Positions 28,718-61,236 of a stretch of 64,000 nucleotides of DNA are shown here, in pieces. A program made the translations under genes and the position numbers. The stretch comes from Amorphochlora amoebiformis. Lineage: Eukaryota > Cercozoa > Chlorarachniophyceae. Position 1 is the first letter of the stretch; each line of letters opens with the position of its first letter. The notes beneath the pieces are model-generated. The model did not search any database, was not told the origin of the DNA, and saw only the letters and a program-made list of their open reading frames with translations. The DNA is taken from contig BAAHQB010000111.1 of assembly GCA_054601695.1 (NCBI GenBank), positions 1 through 64,000 on the forward strand. Direction: 5' to 3'.

Positions 28718-28745
28718 ACCCACTCAATAAAGAAGACCATCTCGC
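28240..28745 (+). repeat. Duplicated block CCCCACTCACGCCAAGACCG
   Basis: AGCGTCAAATAACCCCACTCACGCCAAGACCG near 28274 and AACGTCATATGACCCCACTCACGCCAAGACCG near 28440 are close copies about 165 bases apart. A weaker third (GACCCACTCAATAAAGAAGACC) lies at 28716. (TA)n separates them. Confidence 0.55.
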
Positions 28746-28747
28746 TC

Positions 28748-28814
<67 letters not shown>

Positions 28815-28914
28815 AATACATGCACATATATATTGGCGTGCATACATATTTACATAATATGTATATATTTATTTATTTGTTTATAACTTACCGTATGGTT
28901 TGGGTGCCCTAAGA

Positions 28915-29099
28915 AGAGGGTGTGCCTCCTGTGGTGAGATGTTACGCTCCACATTAGCCAAGCTCATAAGCTCGTCCTAGTATATATATATATATATATG
29001 TATATGTATATATATGTATAAAATATATATGCAATATCTGTGGTTAGATTCCTCGCTCCACATTGGCCAAGCTCAAAAGCTTGTCCTAATATATATATT

Positions 29100-29176
<77 letters not shown>

Positions 29177-29408
29177 AACGTATACCGGGACCTACAAGCT
29201 TAACTAGACGTCAGATCGCTAGGCTACCGTCATATTCGTAATCTACGCATGCGAATTAGCAATAGTCATCCGAGGGGAAGAACTTTCAAGGGAAGACCTT
29301 AGGTAGGGAAAGCCTTCTACGCGAGAATTTTCTTGAGAATTTAGTCATTATCATTTGCTATAATCCAAACGGACAACAGTCAATCGGACAACTACCACTG
29401 CTACGCTG

Positions 29409-29452
<44 letters not shown>

Positions 29453-29545
29453 TATATATTTATATGTGTGTAAATTTATATTTATATAATTGTGGTGATA
29501 AACAATGACAATAACCAAGCTCATAAGATTGCCCTAATGTTTATA
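28915..29545 (+). repeat. Duplicated block with CCAAGCTCATAAGCTCGTCCTA
   Basis: CTGTGGTGAGAT...CGCTCCACATTAGCCAAGCTCATAAGCTCGTCCTAG near 28930 is repeated near 29038 with few changes. A shorter version (ACCAAGCTCATAAGATTGCCCTAATG) is at 29513. Copies are separated by (TA)n. Confidence 0.55.
29165..29425 (+). repeat. LTR-like dispersed repeat, second copy
   Basis: This 260-base unique island contains TTTTCTTGAGAATTTAG and TAATCCAAACGGACAAC, matching the minus strand of 4340-4440. It has no coding frame. Together they suggest a dispersed non-coding element. Confidence 0.35.
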
Positions 29546-29685
29546 TATGACATATTCTTTTTCTGTATATAATACATATATATATACATATATATATTAT
29601 ATAACATGTTAATAATAATAATAATACTAGTAATAATAATACTTCCAGTCAGGAAATATCTGCCCCTAGATATAAGTATGATGAT

Positions 29686-29749
<64 letters not shown>

Positions 29750-29839
29750 TATACCGAGATAAGAACTCCTCGTATATGCGCCACTCGAACCATGGCCAAT
29801 AGACAGTGCATTACTGATATATATGTGTACGAGTGTATG

Positions 29840-29894
<55 letters not shown>

Positions 29895-30105
29895 ATGTAC
29901 ATACATACATGGATATACATAGACGTGTGAATATGTTTGTATAGGTCTATGTGTGTGTGTGTGTATTGAAACATAAATTGTTTTTCATATGTGTAAATGC
30001 ATGTGTCACACATATAATTATAAGTATATATGTGTGTTATGTGTGTGTGTGTGTGTGTTTGTATAGAATTTCACTACATACACTGTTTAGATATGTTACA
30101 TAGAA

Positions 30106-30152
<47 letters not shown>

Positions 30153-30201
30153 TATTATATAAATTTTTGTGTGTATATGTGTACATGTATATGTGTATGT
30201 G

Positions 30202-30248
<47 letters not shown>

Positions 30249-30282
30249 GTGTGTATATGTGTATATGTATATGTGTATGTGT

Positions 30283-30327
<45 letters not shown>

Positions 30328-30453
30328 GTATTATATGAATAGTACAACTACTTTAGTAAAACATTGTAGTAAAACATTGTAGTCGTCTCTATATATACAT
30401 ATGTGATTGTACATACATGCATATATATATATATATACATATATATTACATAT

Positions 30454-30503
<50 letters not shown>

Positions 30504-30555
30504 GTAGTGTAAGCACTCTCTTTAAACATTGGTCGCAACACACACCCACACACAT

Positions 30556-30628
<73 letters not shown>

Positions 30629-30692
30629 GTATACATGTATATTGTACACACGTCTAGTCTAACTATTCTAATTAAATATTGTAAATCGGCTC

Positions 30693-30753
<61 letters not shown>

Positions 30754-30770
30754 AGGTGTATATACATATG

Positions 30771-30860
<90 letters not shown>

Positions 30861-30883
30861 CATAATTACTACAATGGAACAAC

Positions 30884-30982
30884 CGGCATGGGCGTCGCCC
30901 TCGAAAAGCTGGCTTGGGGAGAAGAGGTCCTATGTATAAATATTTATATTCGTATATACTTATATATAATATATGTGTATAT

Positions 30983-31042
<60 letters not shown>

Positions 31043-31161
31043 CACATGTATGTTATATGCATACATGTATATTATAGTTTCTTGTTGTTGACAACGCATC
31101 TACATCTACATCTATATGCTTTTCACCATCATTCTAACATGTCCAAAAACTACATCGTTTG

Positions 31162-31225
<64 letters not shown>

Positions 31226-31459
31226 ACACAAGTATACTACTGCGAACGTATTCTGAATTATTCTTATTTTATATCTAGAATACATCTGTATACATACACA
31301 CAAATATAAGTACCTCTGTACCTATTATGATATGTCCTTATCATTATATTCACAACACAGCTGTATACACACGTATATATACACACATGTATACACACGT
31401 ACATATAATCATTTTCCTTATTACTACATATACATATGTGTACATACATATACATACAT

Positions 31460-31491
<32 letters not shown>

Positions 31492-31801
31492 TATACGTAA
31501 ATAATATAACTTATTCTTACTATTGTACACAAAGACATCTGTATACAAACATTTACATATATACACACATATTTTCGTCGCACTCTTCTTCAGTAGACAT
31601 ACACACATATATACATACATACATTCAGATACATACATTCACACATACATACATACATGTCTTGATGTATTCTTATTGTTCGATACACGACGACATACCT
31701 GTGAGTGGATGTGTATCCCGTTGCATGCCTTTAGGAATAACTGGCGCGAATGTAATCAACGTGTACAAATGGGTGCAAACGAAGGTTTTTCCAACGTATA
31801 T
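30884..31801 (-). CDS. Exon-like islands, possible downstream part of the CH-domain gene
   Basis: Two minus-strand islands look coding. 31699-31801 gives [20 protein letters not shown] and [13 protein letters not shown] with a strong donor ACAG|GTATGT. 30884-30929 gives [13 protein letters not shown] after ACATAG. Their phases would continue from the exon ending at 32540. The family is not recognised and the acceptor at 31801 lies in a purine-rich tract, so the assignment is weak. The plus strand of the same islands is also open. Confidence 0.25.
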
Positions 31802-31951
31802 CTCTCCTTTCTTTCTCTTTCCTTCTCTCTCTTTCTTTCTCTTTCCTTCTCTCTCTTTCTTCCTTTCTCTCTCCCTTCCTTTCCTTTCTCTTTCTAACCA
31901 TCCCTATGTTTGTATGTACATTATATTAGATATATGAGTAATATTTATATT

Positions 31952-32004
<53 letters not shown>

Positions 32005-32094
32005 GTATATGTTTATATATGTGTATATAATATCTATATGTATGCGTGTGTGTGTAATCTATGTATATGTACATATATGCACACATATTACATA

Positions 32095-32128
<34 letters not shown>

Positions 32129-32134
32129 GTATAC

Positions 32135-32168
<34 letters not shown>

Positions 32169-32176
32169 ATATATAA

Positions 32177-32266
<90 letters not shown>

Positions 32267-32332
32267 GTATATAAATATATAATATATACATATACGTACA
32301 TACAGACGTATACACAAATATATAAATTACAT

Positions 32333-32403
<71 letters not shown>

Positions 32404-32406
32404 TAC

Positions 32407-32443
<37 letters not shown>

Positions 32444-32487
32444 GCAAAATGTATATACATGTATACATACTACATATATGTATATGC

Positions 32488-32521
<34 letters not shown>

Positions 32522-32539
32522 ATATATTTGTATATATAC

Positions 32540-36168
<3,629 letters not shown>

Positions 36169-36981
36169 GATAAATAATCTTCCTCACATATTCTCAGCCA
36201 TAAACTTGAGCTGACCCTATACTTAGACATACGCTAGAGTTACGGCTAGTACATAGCTACCTTCGGCGACTGTAAACTGTCCCGTTGCTCTGCCCACCGA
36301 GACCGCAAATAAGAATCACATTCGAGACCCCAAAATTCAACCCCCCGCCCCACAACCGCACAGACACCGAAACCCCAACCGGACGACGAAAAGAGGAGTG
36401 TACACAAATGTCAAAACGAACAAATATAAGGCTTTGGAAAAAGGGAAAGAAAGCGAAAATCAACAGACAGATGTCAACTCCGAACAGACTCCCCTAAGGA
36501 AGAACTTTTTTGATTTTCCCGCCGAGATCCTAGTGGGACTCGTGGACGGATGTCCGACCCCATAGTTTTAGTCTGCGGGGAGCCATATTTTTGGGGCCGG
36601 GGGCGATTTACCTGTCATGAGCGGCCTGATTTGTGTCACACGTGTCTGTCCTCCAATGAATTTCTCGTAATCTTTTCGGTAAATTCGCTGAAAATATCCC
36701 GGTAACCACACTTCGATGTTTCGGTAATCCTGATTAAGACGCATTTTAAAAGGATATACAGGCAACTTAGCCGTGTTGTATCGCAATGTCATCGCTGTGT
36801 GCGTCAACCTTACTCAACCCTGTAGAAATCTTCGTTTTTCGGTCTGTGTAATACCGATATTTACCGAAACGGTCGAATTGACTTGCCGTGAGCTAAAATT
36901 ACCTCATTTTGGACCTTACGGCTTGAAAACACGACAGAGCTCTCCTGCGGGTCTGGTTGGGTTTTATTGGTTCTGGGAAGT
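36169..36981. promoter_or_regulatory. Divergent intergenic region, CH and WD40 genes
   Basis: Unique sequence without simple repeats separates the two start codons. A short open frame at 36285-36497 has no family features and is probably chance. Both promoters should lie here; no core element is obvious. Confidence 0.4.
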
Positions 36982-38643
36982 ATGGGGCAAGCACAATGCT
37001 GTGGCAACACCCAAATAATGAGAAGACAGTCTGGGAGTCGTATAAGCGACCTATTGACTGATGAAGAGCCTCCGAACGTGGAGGTCAAGAAGATGATTCT
37101 CACCTCAACGCCCGATGCAATTCCAACCCGAGACGCTTCAAGTTTTAACATAGTCACGGATAGTGAGGAAGACGAAGATGATTCCAAGGCTGACGGAGAG
37201 AAACACGCAGCGAAAACTGAAGCTGAAGATGACTCAAAGGTTGAAAAGAAGGAAGGTGTAGGTAATGGGCAGAATCGACCTACTTCGTCTCGCCTTCCTC
37301 AGTTGGACTCGAAACTAGAATATGAGAAGCCTCATCGCATGAGAACCCCTCGATCGGTACGTACTCCCCGACGAAATACATGGCAGTCCCCCACGCGGCG
37401 ACCTCCTAGGCGGCCCCCTCGGCTAAATATACCTAAGATAGACTCCAAGAAGGCGGCGGAGACGGCATCGATGAGCGGACAAGCATTTATTCGTCCTGCA
37501 CTCTCCAAAGACAGCACTCCGGCTGGCGATAGGGAAGCTAAGGGCTGTGAGACTCCAGTGGAAGATGACCTCGAGGGAGAAGATGTCAATCTCGGCGTAC
37601 CAATCGGTAGGATGAACATTGGCCATTCGATCACATGCATAGCCGCCATGGAAAAGTCTGAGAACCTTTGTGTCGCGGGAACTAAGAACGGATGGGTGGC
37701 GCTCATCTCTAAAAAAGGTTATACGTCACGCGACTTTGGACTACCCAAGAGCCCAGCCGTCACCTGCATCGCTCAACTGGACAAGGATAATATAATCGCT
37801 GGGTTTGCAAATGGGTACGTCGTCGTCTGGGACACGTCCTCCAATCAGTCCTACAAGCATCGTGCTGGACGGCAGCCAATCGCTTGCATAACATGTAAGT
37901 CCGGTCGGATTGCAGCTGCGTCAGGATATGAGGTATCCATATACTCGCACAAGCGTCGAGCATGTCTCGCGACCATTGATATTCAAGGCCAGATGAAGAG
38001 CGTCAGGACAGACCTCGTCACAGCAATTCGCTTTGTATCCAAGAAGCTGTTGGTGGTTGGGACCTCCAAGGGAAATGTTGGGGTCTTGACTCTTGATCGA
38101 GTGAGATCCATGAATTTCATGAAGTCGCGAGTCATTCCGTATCTTCGCTACAAAAAGAGGATCCCTAAGCGCAGTATCCATGCCATTCTGACCAGAGTCG
38201 AGCGCACCGAAGGGAAGAAGGTATGCGACTTCACAATTCGCTGCGTCTTCGACACCCCGAATGGTGAAGAGACTAATACAACCGTCGTCGACCTTGGATT
38301 AGAGGACTTTTACACCAAGAATACCCGCGAGCGAGTCAGCATGGTCGGCGTGAGCTTAATCGTGATGAGAAACCCTTGCGCTAAGAAGAACGCCATTCTC
38401 TTCTCCTCAGAGGAAGGTTTGATTGTCTGGAACGGTGATGACTCTACCAATGGGACGGAGCGCCTGTTCCTCTGCGGAAACATGAAAATAGATAACTACG
38501 CTTGGATGAATAATCGTCTCCACACTTGTCATAACTCGGAGGTTTTGGTGTGGAACCTGCCTTCGGAACTGATATTTAGCAACAAACTCGACGGCAACGA
38601 TACTCCACTATCGCAAAGCATTATGAGCGCTGACGATAGATAA
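36982..38643 (+). CDS. Intronless WD40-like beta-propeller protein with N-terminal acylation motif
   Basis: The single-exon ORF codes for 553 residues from the ATG at 36982. The start MGQAQCCGNTQ has Gly2 and two Cys, the arrangement of dual N-myristoylation and palmitoylation, so membrane attachment is predicted. Residues 40-100 are acidic and low-complexity, and 110-150 are rich in Arg/Pro with SP/TP sites (RTPRSVRTPRRNTWQSPTRR), a likely phospho-regulated region. From about 215 to 400, WD-type blades appear (ITCIAAMEKSENLCVAGTKN; VTCIAQLDKDNIIAGFANGY then VVVWD; ITCKSGRIAAASGYEVSIY). More strands near 475-525 end in LIVWNGDD and VLVWNLP, giving a probable seven-blade propeller. No catalytic domain was seen, so a scaffold role is inferred. 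There are no introns, unlike its neighbours. Confidence 0.75.
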   Translation: MGQAQCCGNTQIMRRQSGSRISDLLTDEEPPNVEVKKMILTSTPDAIPTRDASSFNIVTDSEEDEDDSKADGEKHAAKTEAEDDSKVEKKEGVGNGQNRPTSSRLPQLDSKLEYEKPHRMRTPRSVRTPRRNTWQSPTRRPPRRPPRLNIPKIDSKKAAETASMSGQAFIRPALSKDSTPAGDREAKGCETPVEDDLEGEDVNLGVPIGRMNIGHSITCIAAMEKSENLCVAGTKNGWVALISKKGYTSRDFGLPKSPAVTCIAQLDKDNIIAGFANGYVVVWDTSSNQSYKHRAGRQPIACITCKSGRIAAASGYEVSIYSHKRRACLATIDIQGQMKSVRTDLVTAIRFVSKKLLVVGTSKGNVGVLTLDRVRSMNFMKSRVIPYLRYKKRIPKRSIHAILTRVERTEGKKVCDFTIRCVFDTPNGEETNTTVVDLGLEDFYTKNTRERVSMVGVSLIVMRNPCAKKNAILFSSEEGLIVWNGDDSTNGTERLFLCGNMKIDNYAWMNNRLHTCHNSEVLVWNLPSELIFSNKLDGNDTPLSQSIMSADDR

Positions 38644-39213
38644 ATTGCTTAAGTCCTATTGCTTGTCGCTTATTTAATGATTAATAATTTGTTTACAATT
38701 GTAGTACTTATATATATATATATATATTATATACGATATATATATATATATATAATTATATATATATATATATATATTAGTATGTATGTATATACTTTAA
38801 TATACGTAGTCATAGGTCATGGCCGCTAAGCTGTATAATTACTAGAATTAGTCAGCTATATACAATCGTATCTAGTGCTATTTAAGATCGTAATATAACT
38901 TCCATCTAGTCCATTGCCCAGATATCTACTCAAGAACTGCTAGAACTAGGTATCTAGGTCTAGTAGGTATCTAGGTTATCGATCTAGGTATATTGATGTG
39001 CAAAACATCTAAAGTTTAGTGTAATCTAGGTAATAGTATACGTTTTGCTAGTCAAACCAGTACAAAGATATACTATCATATACATAATTCTGTGCTCGTG
39101 CTAGTACTACGTACTACTACTAGTACTAGGAAGCTAGCTAGACTAGCTACATATTCATTATCATGATATCATGATATATCATGTCATGATATATATACTA
39201 GTATATACACTAG

Positions 39214-39262
<49 letters not shown>

Positions 39263-39280
39263 CACACGCAACGCACACGG

Positions 39281-39326
<46 letters not shown>

Positions 39327-39420
39327 TTACATAAGCAATCATAGTACATATACTAGATATACTTAATATATTAATTAGCTAATATTAGAATACATAGAAC
39401 GAAATAGTTCCGTAAAAATA

Positions 39421-39454
<34 letters not shown>

Positions 39455-39918
39455 TATTTATTGTTGTATTTATACTTATATACATACGCAGATGCTAGAA
39501 GTGAACTGTACAAATCCTGGTTGAACTTCAACGCGAACACGATGGGCCACGTACATGTTCAGGATTTGTCAAGATTTCTCAAGCATGCCCAATGATATCT
39601 AAGGTCACGTGGTCGATGCCATTAAAATATTTACACAATATTGGAACGAAATGATACGATCACATGTGCTGGCCATCGGGTTGTCAAAACCATCACATAT
39701 AGGCCGTGACTAATCGATACGTCACGCTTGATCATGCTCATATCACATATCCCTTTCCCCTTTCAAGATATATGATATAATGTCAATAATTCGGTTCCAT
39801 ATTCCCGAGGCCGGGCTGAGGGGGGACGTTACCCACTTTCACAGCGGCGTCACGCCAGGCACTTTCGTGTTTGTGGTGAGCTGCCCCTGGTGAAAGGGGT
39901 TTCGAGCGGGAATTCAGA
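38644..39918. other. Intergenic region between WD40 gene and C2 gene
   Basis: 38700-38800 is (TA)n. 38810-39200 is unique but heavily enriched in CTAG, TAGGTATCTAG and ATCATGATAT palindromic motifs. 39210-39470 is (TA)n, (CA)n and (TG)n. 39480-39918 is unique sequence and should hold the promoter of the C2 gene. No gene was seen. Confidence 0.5.
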
Positions 39919-55074
<15,156 letters not shown>

Positions 55075-55124
55075 TATGCTTCTAATAGGGAATACAGTAT
55101 GTATGCATGTATGTATTTGTATGC

Positions 55125-55189
<65 letters not shown>

Positions 55190-55265
55190 CTATATATTAT
55201 ATATATAGATATATATATATATATATATATATTATATAGGTGTGTGTGATATTCATATGTATATT

Positions 55266-55297
<32 letters not shown>

Positions 55298-55317
55298 CAG
55301 AGAGAGAGAGAAATATG

Positions 55318-56150
55318 TATAGGATCAGATTATTCAGCATGTCTTAGTCCTAGGACCATTGACTCAGAAATATGTATAGGGTTAGGGTTAAGGTCGAGGG
55401 TTAGGGGGTTAGAGTTAGGGTTAGGGTTTGGGTTTGGGTTAGGGTGGGCTAGGTTCAGGTTAGGGTTAGCTAGGTTAGGGTTAGGGGGGTTAGGGGGGTT
55501 AGCTAGGTTAGGGTTAGGGTTAAGGTTAAGGTTAGGGTTAGGCTTAGGGTTAGGATCAGATTATTCAGCATGTGTTAATCCGAGGACCATTGACTCGGGT
55601 CAGGGTTAGGGTTAGGATTAGGGTTAGGGTTAGGGTTAGAGTTAGGGTTAGGATCAGGATTAGGGTTAGGGTTAGGGTTGGGGTTAGGGTTAGGGTTAGG
55701 GTTAGGATCAGATTATTCAGCATGTCTTAGTCCGAAGACCATTGACTCGGTCAGGGTTAGGGTTAGGGTTAGGGTTAGGGTTAGAGTTAGGGTTAGGGTT
55801 AGGATCAGACTAATCAGCATGTCTCAGTCCGAGGACCATGGACTCGGTTAGAGTTAGGGTCAGGGTTAGGGTTAGGGTTATGTTTAGGGTTAGGGTTAGG
55901 GTTAGCGTTAGGATCAGAATACTAAGCATGTATTAGTCCGAGGACCATTGACTCGGTTAGGGTTAGGTTTAGGGTTAGGATTAGGGTTAGGGTTAGGGTT
56001 AGGGTTAGGATCAGACTATTCAGCATGTGTTAGTCCGAGGACCATTGACTTGGTTAGGGTCAGGATTAGGAATAGGGTTAGAGTTAGGGTTAGCGTTAGG
56101 GTTAGGTTTTGGGTTAGGGTTAGGGTAAGGATTAGGGTTAGGGTATATAT
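55318..56150 (+). repeat. TTAGGG satellite with conserved 45-base spacer
   Basis: Runs of TTAGGG and variants alternate with six copies of a spacer starting near 55322, 55553, 55704, 55802, 55912 and 56008. The spacer reads GGATCAGATTATTCAGCATG, then TSTTAGTCCGAGGACCATTG, then ACTCGG. CCGAG and CTCGG can pair around GACCATTGA. The array lies between the 3' ends of two convergent genes. Confidence 0.85.
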
Positions 56151-56165
56151 ATATATATATATACA

Positions 56166-56202
<37 letters not shown>

Positions 56203-57056
56203 CAATACATATATATATATATATATACATATGCAAGTATGTGTATGTATGTATGTAGATGTATGAATACACAGAATTAATAAAACAAATACATATCGTT
56301 CACTTCCACCTATTTCAGGTTTACTATGCAAACAATGCTAAACGCATTACTACGTGGGTTCGTCCAACGGTGTAATTACATTATCAGAATCCAAAATTTC
56401 TACCTTCTACTGTTCTAGTTGCTCTCATCTTACAGCTTTTGCTAGGACGAATATGGATTTTTACATATGCTTATCTGTAGTGCTATTATACTCTTGAACT
56501 GGGACACGAATATCTAGAATATCTAGAATATGGCCCGGAAAGTTTCAAGAATTCTCAAGATCAATTGCTTGAGGCCTAGTTATCATCGTTGGGATGTCGT
56601 GAAATTATGATCATCGAATTTTAATATCAATGGGTTGTACTTTACTCAATCATGATCAAGATAATATTTCTAGTATTCTAGGTCTAGATATAGTAGGTAG
56701 AAAAGTCTAGACCTAGTAGTAGCAAGTTACTATCTAGCAGTACAAGACAAATTCTAGAATATGGACATGCAGCCGGTATTAACTTAGTATAAACACATAT
56801 AAAAATCTATTTTATCTAGATTATGGCGCGCTAGTCTAGTATATATATATATATATATATGTATGTTTATTATGCATGTGTGTTCACACACACACACATT
56901 TCCTCTATTTTATATCAAATGATCAGATGAGGCTATGATCATTGCCTTTATACTAGTTCAACTTATGATAGTATCTGACTCTATTTAAAACTTACTCTAG
57001 TTACTGGAGACTCATGATCATGACATTTACAATATGATCATGAATCATGATGACAG
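56151..57056. other. Intergenic region downstream of the PPR gene
   Basis: (TA)n to 56230, then unique AT-rich sequence. 56490-56860 is enriched in CTAGA, TCTAG and ATGATCATGA motifs, like 14040-15230 and 38810-39200. No gene was recognised. Confidence 0.5.
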
Positions 57057-58367
57057 CTAAACTATTACCACCGACGGATTGTTTTCATCGGACCGAGAAC
57101 GAAGCTTCGTGACAAAGCTCTGTATCAGATTTCTTATACCGTCGTGGTCTTTGAACAATTTAAACGCTCTCAAAAGGATATCTGCCGGAACATCCTCCGC
57201 CCGCAAGTGTTTCATGTCTTCCGTTATGTCCACGTACATCTGAAGAACCTCCTTGAAGCCCTCTGGATGGTATCCGGTTATGGATAGACAGTCCAGGATG
57301 ATCGTCAGAAGCTCTAGCTTCGGTTGTGCTTTACCCTTCTTCATTCGACGAAATAACTTGACCACACGGTGTTCGCTCCGTTGCTTTGCGAGGTAAGATA
57401 TCATTATCTGATATGCAGCTAGATTTAACCCCACGTGTTTCTCCATCTCGGTAAACAAGCGGTAGAAGATTTGTTCCCCTCCTCTGCTTGTGTCGATCTC
57501 GAGGATAGTAAAGGACGTTATGTACATGATCTTGTCAGCAACCCCGGACGACTTTTCTATATATTCCCAGAGCGCATCCACTTTCTTGGTGGAGGGAAGG
57601 GGAAATGACTTAATCCATGATGATTGAGTCGGCAGACTTGAGCGAACATACAGATGAAGAGCTTTCACGGTTTGTTCGTCGAGCTTCCCCTCTGTGCCCA
57701 CCTCCAGGCCGAATGTGGCAAGAGCAGCTTGGAGGCAGCTGACTTCATGTTCTCCAAAGCTCGGATCAAGAGTAGTCTTTGTTCCACGATGACGGGAGAA
57801 ATGTAAATGATTGAACGTTGGAGAATACTGCAGCCAACGGACGACAGCTGTTCGTGTGAGATCGTCAAATTCTGCGCTTAACGGAATTCTCTCAGTTGCC
57901 ACGTGAATCTTGTCACTTTGGCTTCTTAGCAATTCCTGGAGCTCGATAACCAGCCTAGGGGGAAGCTTAATCGACCTTGTCACTTCGATAGCTAGGCCTT
58001 CGAGGATAGGCTGGCACCAAGCTGGCGATGGCGCCACGTTTGCCTTCACCGCTAGTTGGAAAACCTCCCACATCCTCCTGGTCTCATTCAGGTGTTTCAG
58101 CTGATCCAGGCTTGATATGATACGCTCTTTGATCTTTCCAGGCGATGCAGTCTCGACCTGGTCCTCAAGGATGCAGATGATCGCGTCGGAATCTCCTTGG
58201 GCCGCCTTAAACATAAGAAGGGGCTTGATGAGCCTTGGATTGTTGCTCGTTAGGCTAGTTAGCTCCTTGATGACGTCCATAGATGAGAAACCGCACTTCA
58301 CGGTGCTCATTAGGCATTCCACGGCCAATAATTGCAGCCTTAGGATGGTCTCAGGATCTACATGTAT

Positions 58368-58404
<37 letters not shown>

Positions 58405-58476
58405 AGATATATCTTATGTAGATGTAGATATATCTTACATAATATATATATATATATATATATACACTCTACATAT

Positions 58477-58537
<61 letters not shown>

Positions 58538-58600
58538 TTTCACATGTATATATATACATATATACACACATGTATATATAAAAATATATCTATAGGTATC

Positions 58601-58639
<39 letters not shown>

Positions 58640-58663
58640 GAATATGTATATTATATATGTATG

Positions 58664-58710
<47 letters not shown>

Positions 58711-58762
58711 TTGGGTTAGGGTTAGGGTTGGGGTTAGGGTTAGAGTTAAGGTTAGGGTTAGG

Positions 58763-58824
<62 letters not shown>

Positions 58825-58896
58825 TATTATATATATCATATATATATATATATATTATATATATATATATGTATATGGTAAACACACACATATACG

Positions 58897-58969
<73 letters not shown>

Positions 58970-59025
58970 GAAAAAAAACACATATACACAACATATATAT
59001 ATATATATATATATAAATATATAAA

Positions 59026-59064
<39 letters not shown>

Positions 59065-59129
59065 AAATATTCAAACACACACACATATATATATACATGT
59101 GTGTACGTATATGTACAATTAATATATAA

Positions 59130-59193
<64 letters not shown>

Positions 59194-59262
59194 TAATATG
59201 TACATACACACACACACACACACACACAAACAAATATATACATGTGTGTAGTATATGTATAA

Positions 59263-59306
<44 letters not shown>

Positions 59307-59327
59307 GTACATACACACACACACACA

Positions 59328-59380
<53 letters not shown>

Positions 59381-59858
59381 GTACATACACACACACACAC
59401 AAACAATATATATATATATATATATATAACTTACATATGTGGATGTATTCATATGATCCACACGTATACACATACACATATACCCGCATCCATTATGTCC
59501 AGCAGCTTGAGAACCCGAATTGTTGAATTGTAGAGTTCGCTTGTGTCTTCTAAGACGGCCGTTCTTGTGAATAGAGAGCTCGCTAGCCTGTCTCTGTACG
59601 CTGATAGCAATTTTTCGATGTCTGTTGCATCCTTCTCTGTGAGTGACCCCAAGGAAATAAGTGCGCTGGAAGTATATGTGCTTTTTATATGTGTGTATGA
59701 GGTTATATTTATTGCCTTCATTGAGTAAGTTTATGTACGCTTGTTACCATGTAATATTTATATATATATATATATATATGTATTTGAATATGTGTACATA
59801 TATCCATATATATCATAGTACAATTGTTCGTGTATAATGTATTTATATATATTTTAAA

Positions 59859-59889
<31 letters not shown>

Positions 59890-59917
59890 TAATATATATA
59901 CGCAATATATATACGCA

Positions 59918-59965
<48 letters not shown>

Positions 59966-60025
59966 CACGCATAATATATATATATATATATAATATTAAT
60001 ATATAATATATATATATATAAATAC

Positions 60026-60068
<43 letters not shown>

Positions 60069-60071
60069 TAC

Positions 60072-60123
<52 letters not shown>

Positions 60124-60789
60124 GTGTCTATATCACACATGTCACATGATACATACATAAATGTACATACATACATTCATTTATACATACCTTCAAACAT
60201 ATATTTTTACAGACATTAATACATAAATACATACACCATACGTACCCAAGCACACACATCATACAAAAACACCCTACACAATAGTATAACACACATAAAC
60301 ATCACACACATTAACAGTATTCCTTCCATCAACAACCGCCCCACCTTGACACAGTTTCTTGTTGTTCTCCCGACTCCTGCAAAAATCTTTCGACCAGGAA
60401 ACTCGACATGCTTCTAGCAGCCTCTGGATACTGCTTCGCTTTATCGAGGATGGCCGGAAGCGCCTTGGAATCGGTGCGTAGGCTTGCGGCTGCCACGCAC
60501 CGAAAGATGTCTTGGGACGGCTTTTCTATGTTGAAGGCCCCCTTGAGCACCATATCAAACATCTTGAATATCTCCGTGTCGCGCCGAAGTCGGTTTGCGG
60601 TTCGGAACACACGATCCTGGTTGGGTTGGAGTTGTGTATTTGAATGTTGTAATGTCGATGATTATATATATATATATATATATATGTATATGTATATGTA
60701 TGTATATATATATATATATACATATGTATATGTATATATATATATATATGTGTATATATGTATATGTATATGTATGTATATATATATAC

Positions 60790-60854
<65 letters not shown>

Positions 60855-60943
60855 TATATACACATATATATATATATATGTGTGTGTGTGTATAGATATA
60901 TGTGTGTGTATATGTGTATGTAAATGAGTGTGTGTGAGCGTAC

Positions 60944-60980
<37 letters not shown>

Positions 60981-61020
60981 ACATATATATATATATATAC
61001 ACTATATACATACATAAAAA

Positions 61021-61088
<68 letters not shown>

Positions 61089-61179
61089 TACATATAAATA
61101 TTGATATATACATATATGAAAGAAAAATTGAGAAAATTTATGTATTTATTTACCTAAACATATATACATATATATAATG

Positions 61180-61236
<57 letters not shown>

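Larger units (their letters stand above)
27613..30883. other. Repeat-rich region without a secure gene
   Basis: It contains (TA)n, an (AAT)n block at 27702-27732, the CCCTAA satellite at 27990-28205, several duplicated unique blocks (28240-29545) and (TG)n. Exon-like islands at 30505-30545 and 30650-30700 have open minus-strand frames but no supporting family match. Confidence 0.45.

Noticed and set aside
36285-36497. Short plus-strand frame upstream of the WD40 gene
   Set aside because: It has low-complexity Pro/Lys content, no homology cue, and lies in the divergent promoter region.
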